Notes under the pieces: generated by a model | Told to the model about the DNA's origin: nothing | The model's database searches: none | Seen by the model: only the letters and a program-made list of their open reading frames with translations | Shown: positions 24,277 to 25,456 of the stretch, piece after piece | Layout: every line of letters begins with the position of its first letter | Position numbering within the stretch: the first letter of the stretch is position 1 | DNA from: an uncultured Oscillibacter sp. | GTDB lineage: Bacteria > Bacillota > Clostridia > Oscillospirales > Oscillospiraceae | NCBI GenBank assembly: GCA_910576845.1 | Contig: CAJTJA010000006.1 | Span: 1 to 25,456 of the forward strand | Length of the DNA: 25,456 nt | Direction of reading: 5' to 3' | Translations under genes and position numbers: made by a program

Positions 24277-24611
24277 TCACCGCCAGGATGGAAGATTATC
24301 GGAAAGCGTCCCGGCGGGCATTCCCTCGGGGTGGTAATATTTTCTGCTCCGCATCCGCTTCACGGTCTCTTTGTACTCCGGGTTCCCCGGCTCCATCCGG
24401 AAAGCGGCCTCATAGTGCTGCCGGTCCTCGTCCATCCAGTCCTTGCGGCAGCACACCGCGTCCTTGAGCAAATGCCACTCGGCACAGCGCTCCTCCACGC
24501 CGTCCAGCAGCTCCTTCGCCCAGGAAAGATTTTCCCCCCCCCCCGGATGTCGGCCCGGACCTGCCGGAAAATCTGTGCGCTCTTCTGTTCATCCCGGCCG
24601 GGAAGGTTCAC
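24277..24611 (-). pseudogene. Frameshifted, J-domain-less partial copy of the adjacent DnaJ-like gene
   Basis: Two overlapping minus-strand frames together resemble the middle and end of the neighbouring DnaJ-like protein. The first (from a GTG at 24611) reads IFRQVRADIR, like VFQQVRAAIQ next door. It then meets a run of 11 G (24544-24534). After a one-base shift the second frame reads WAKELLDGV, CAEWHLLKDAVC, WMDED and MEPGNPEY, like NAEWNFLKGAVC, WMDEA and MEPGNPEY next door. There is no J domain and no Cys-rich tail; it ends at 24277. Adding one G or removing two would join the frames. It could be a decayed tandem duplicate, a phase-variable gene, or a homopolymer sequencing error in a real short gene. 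Confidence 0.7.
24534..24544. repeat. Homopolymer run of 11 C (plus strand)
   Basis: Eleven C on the plus strand (G on the coding strand) fall exactly where the partial DnaJ-like copy changes frame. Confidence 0.9.
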
Positions 24612-24633
24612 CGTACGCTCGTCTATGGCGTGG

Positions 24634-24642
24634 CCCCCCCCC
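24634..24642. repeat. Homopolymer run of 9 C (plus strand)
   Basis: Nine C on the plus strand lie about 10 nt after the stop of the intact DnaJ-like gene and about 20 nt before the remnant begins. On the minus strand it reads AAAG9, which is not placed as a ribosome site for any start I accept. Confidence 0.9.
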
Positions 24643-24651
24643 TTTCAGGCG

Positions 24652-25245
24652 TTAGCAGCAATAGCCGCCGTTGCAAAGCGTATAGGCGCAGCATAATGTC
24701 AGACAGGGGTTTCCAGCGCACATGGTCCCGAAAGGTTCTCCTCCAGGGCGATAGGCAGCCCCATTCTGCATCAGATTCAACGCCCGGCGGTATTCCGGGT
24801 TGCCCGGCTCCATCTGACAGGCGGTCTGGTAATACCGTAAGGCTTCATCCATCCATCCACGGCGGTAACATACTGCGCCCTTAAGGAAGTTCCACTCGGC
24901 ATTATGGTCGGCCATGTTGTTCAGCAGCGCTTCTGCCCGAGCGATATCACCCATCTGAATGGCAGCCCGAACCTGCTGGAAAACCGAAGAACCTCCGGAG
25001 CCATAAGACTGCTGCCAGCCTCCAGCATAATTGGAACCGGCGGCTCTGCCTCCTCCGCTGCGCCGCTTGTTAATCTCTTCATAAGCAGCATTAATCTCTT
25101 TCATTTTCTCCTGGGCCAGGTCAGCAAGGGGATTATCATGGTAGTTATCCGGGTGGTATTTCCTTGCAAGTTCCCGGTAAGCCCGTTTAACTTCCTCGTC
25201 AGTGGCACTTTCCGAAATGCCAAGTACCTGATAGGGATCATTCAT
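24652..25245 (-). CDS. J-domain (DnaJ-like) protein with TPR-like segment and Cys-rich tail
   Basis: Probable Hsp70 co-chaperone. The 197-residue protein has an N-terminal J domain (1-62) with the essential HPD at 31-33 in KYHPDN, a Gly/Ser/Tyr-rich linker (63-87), and a helical TPR-like segment (88-162; AEALLNN, AEWNFLKGAVCYRRGWMDEALRYYQ, MEPGNPEYRRAL). It ends in a short tail with seven cysteines (about 176-197, ending GGYCC). No DnaJ zinc-finger or client-binding domain is present, so it is not the classical DnaJ. The start at 25245 has GGAG 8 nt upstream and overlaps the stop of the upstream gene by 4 bases (ATGA). A broken partial copy follows downstream. Confidence 0.85.
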   Translation of the reverse strand: MNDPYQVLGISESATDEEVKRAYRELARKYHPDNYHDNPLADLAQEKMKEINAAYEEINKRRSGGGRAAGSNYAGGWQQSYGSGGSSVFQQVRAAIQMGDIARAEALLNNMADHNAEWNFLKGAVCYRRGWMDEALRYYQTACQMEPGNPEYRRALNLMQNGAAYRPGGEPFGTMCAGNPCLTLCCAYTLCNGGYCC

Positions 25246-25456
25246 GTGCTTCTCTCCTGCGTTTCTCTCTGATTGTCCCCCTTCCGGAAGGTGCCGTCCA
25301 GCACAGCTTTTCCTATGCGGAAAAGCCCGGTATAGAGGGTAGCTTCCAAAACCGGCGTCCAGACGCCAAAGTCCCACAACTCAAAAGCGGTGGCCATCAT
25401 ATGGACGGAATGATCTAGCGTAGCCGCAAAACTCCGCCGGCTCTCCTCTGTCCAGA
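25242..25456 (-). CDS. C-terminal end of an unidentified protein (cut by window edge)
   Basis: A minus-strand frame enters from the right edge and ends with TGA at 25242, overlapping the ATG of the DnaJ-like gene by 4 bases. About 70 residues are visible: a mixed helix (FAATLDHSVHMMATAFELWDF), then VWTPVLEATLYTGLF and a charged tail rich in Lys/Arg/Glu. Coupled translation suggests one operon with the J-domain gene. The helical end and position before a J-domain gene would fit the DUF5685 family of Clostridia, but this is from memory of gene order and is weak. Confidence 0.6.
   Translation of the reverse strand, partial: WTEESRRSFAATLDHSVHMMATAFELWDFGVWTPVLEATLYTGLFRIGKAVLDGTFRKGDNQRETQERST

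Overview
The window looks like core chromosome of a spore-forming, anaerobic, low-to-mid GC Firmicute of the class Clostridia, most like gut Oscillospiraceae (Flavonifractor/Lawsonibacter/Intestinimonas-type; the genus is a guess from protein flavour). The reasons are sporulation genes (spoIVA, sipL, spoVM), a diphosphate-type phosphofructokinase, AGGAGG-type ribosome sites, and the conserved Firmicute gene order yicC-remA-gmk-rpoZ-priA-def-fmt-rsmB-rlmN-stp-prkC-rsgA. I see no phage, insertion sequence, CRISPR array, tRNA or rRNA.

Left part (1-5100): pfp (+) has its own promoter and shares a terminator with a convergent ECF sigma / membrane anti-sigma pair (-). Upstream of the pair is coaX (-). 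Divergent from coaX is a two-gene unit: a methylguanine-DNA methyltransferase and a small CPCC zinc-ribbon-like protein.

Middle part (5100-11400): a spore-coat basement-layer neighbourhood. spoIVA (-), sipL (-) and a 22-codon spoVM (-) lie within 6 kb, interrupted by an amino-acid ABC importer operon (+; binding lipoprotein, intercistronic hairpin, permease, ATPase). In known systems SpoVM anchors SpoIVA on the forespore membrane and the LysM end of SipL binds SpoIVA, so the three products should act in one complex. spoIVA and sipL are each preceded by the same sigma-E-like promoter (ATA-N16-CATAGAGT). A 68-residue Gly/Cys-rich membrane peptide of unknown function sits just upstream of spoVM.

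Right part (11400-24250): thirteen tightly packed minus-strand genes, many joined by ATGA or similar stop/start overlaps, running from a good sigma-A promoter before yicC to a strong terminator after rsgA. They cover RNA decay (yicC), biofilm/matrix regulation (remA), GMP phosphorylation (gmk), RNA polymerase (rpoZ), replication restart (priA), N-terminal formyl handling (def, fmt), a membrane zinc peptidase, rRNA methylation (rsmB, rlmN), a PASTA kinase/phosphatase pair (prkC, stp) and ribosome assembly (rsgA). Compared with Bacillus subtilis, coaBC, rpe and thiN are absent from this string, but spoVM keeps its place downstream of rsgA.

Far right (24270-25456): a frameshifted, J-domain-less partial copy of a DnaJ-like gene, interrupted by a run of 11 G (minus strand); then the intact J-domain/Cys-rich-tail gene; then the 3' end of an upstream gene cut by the window edge.
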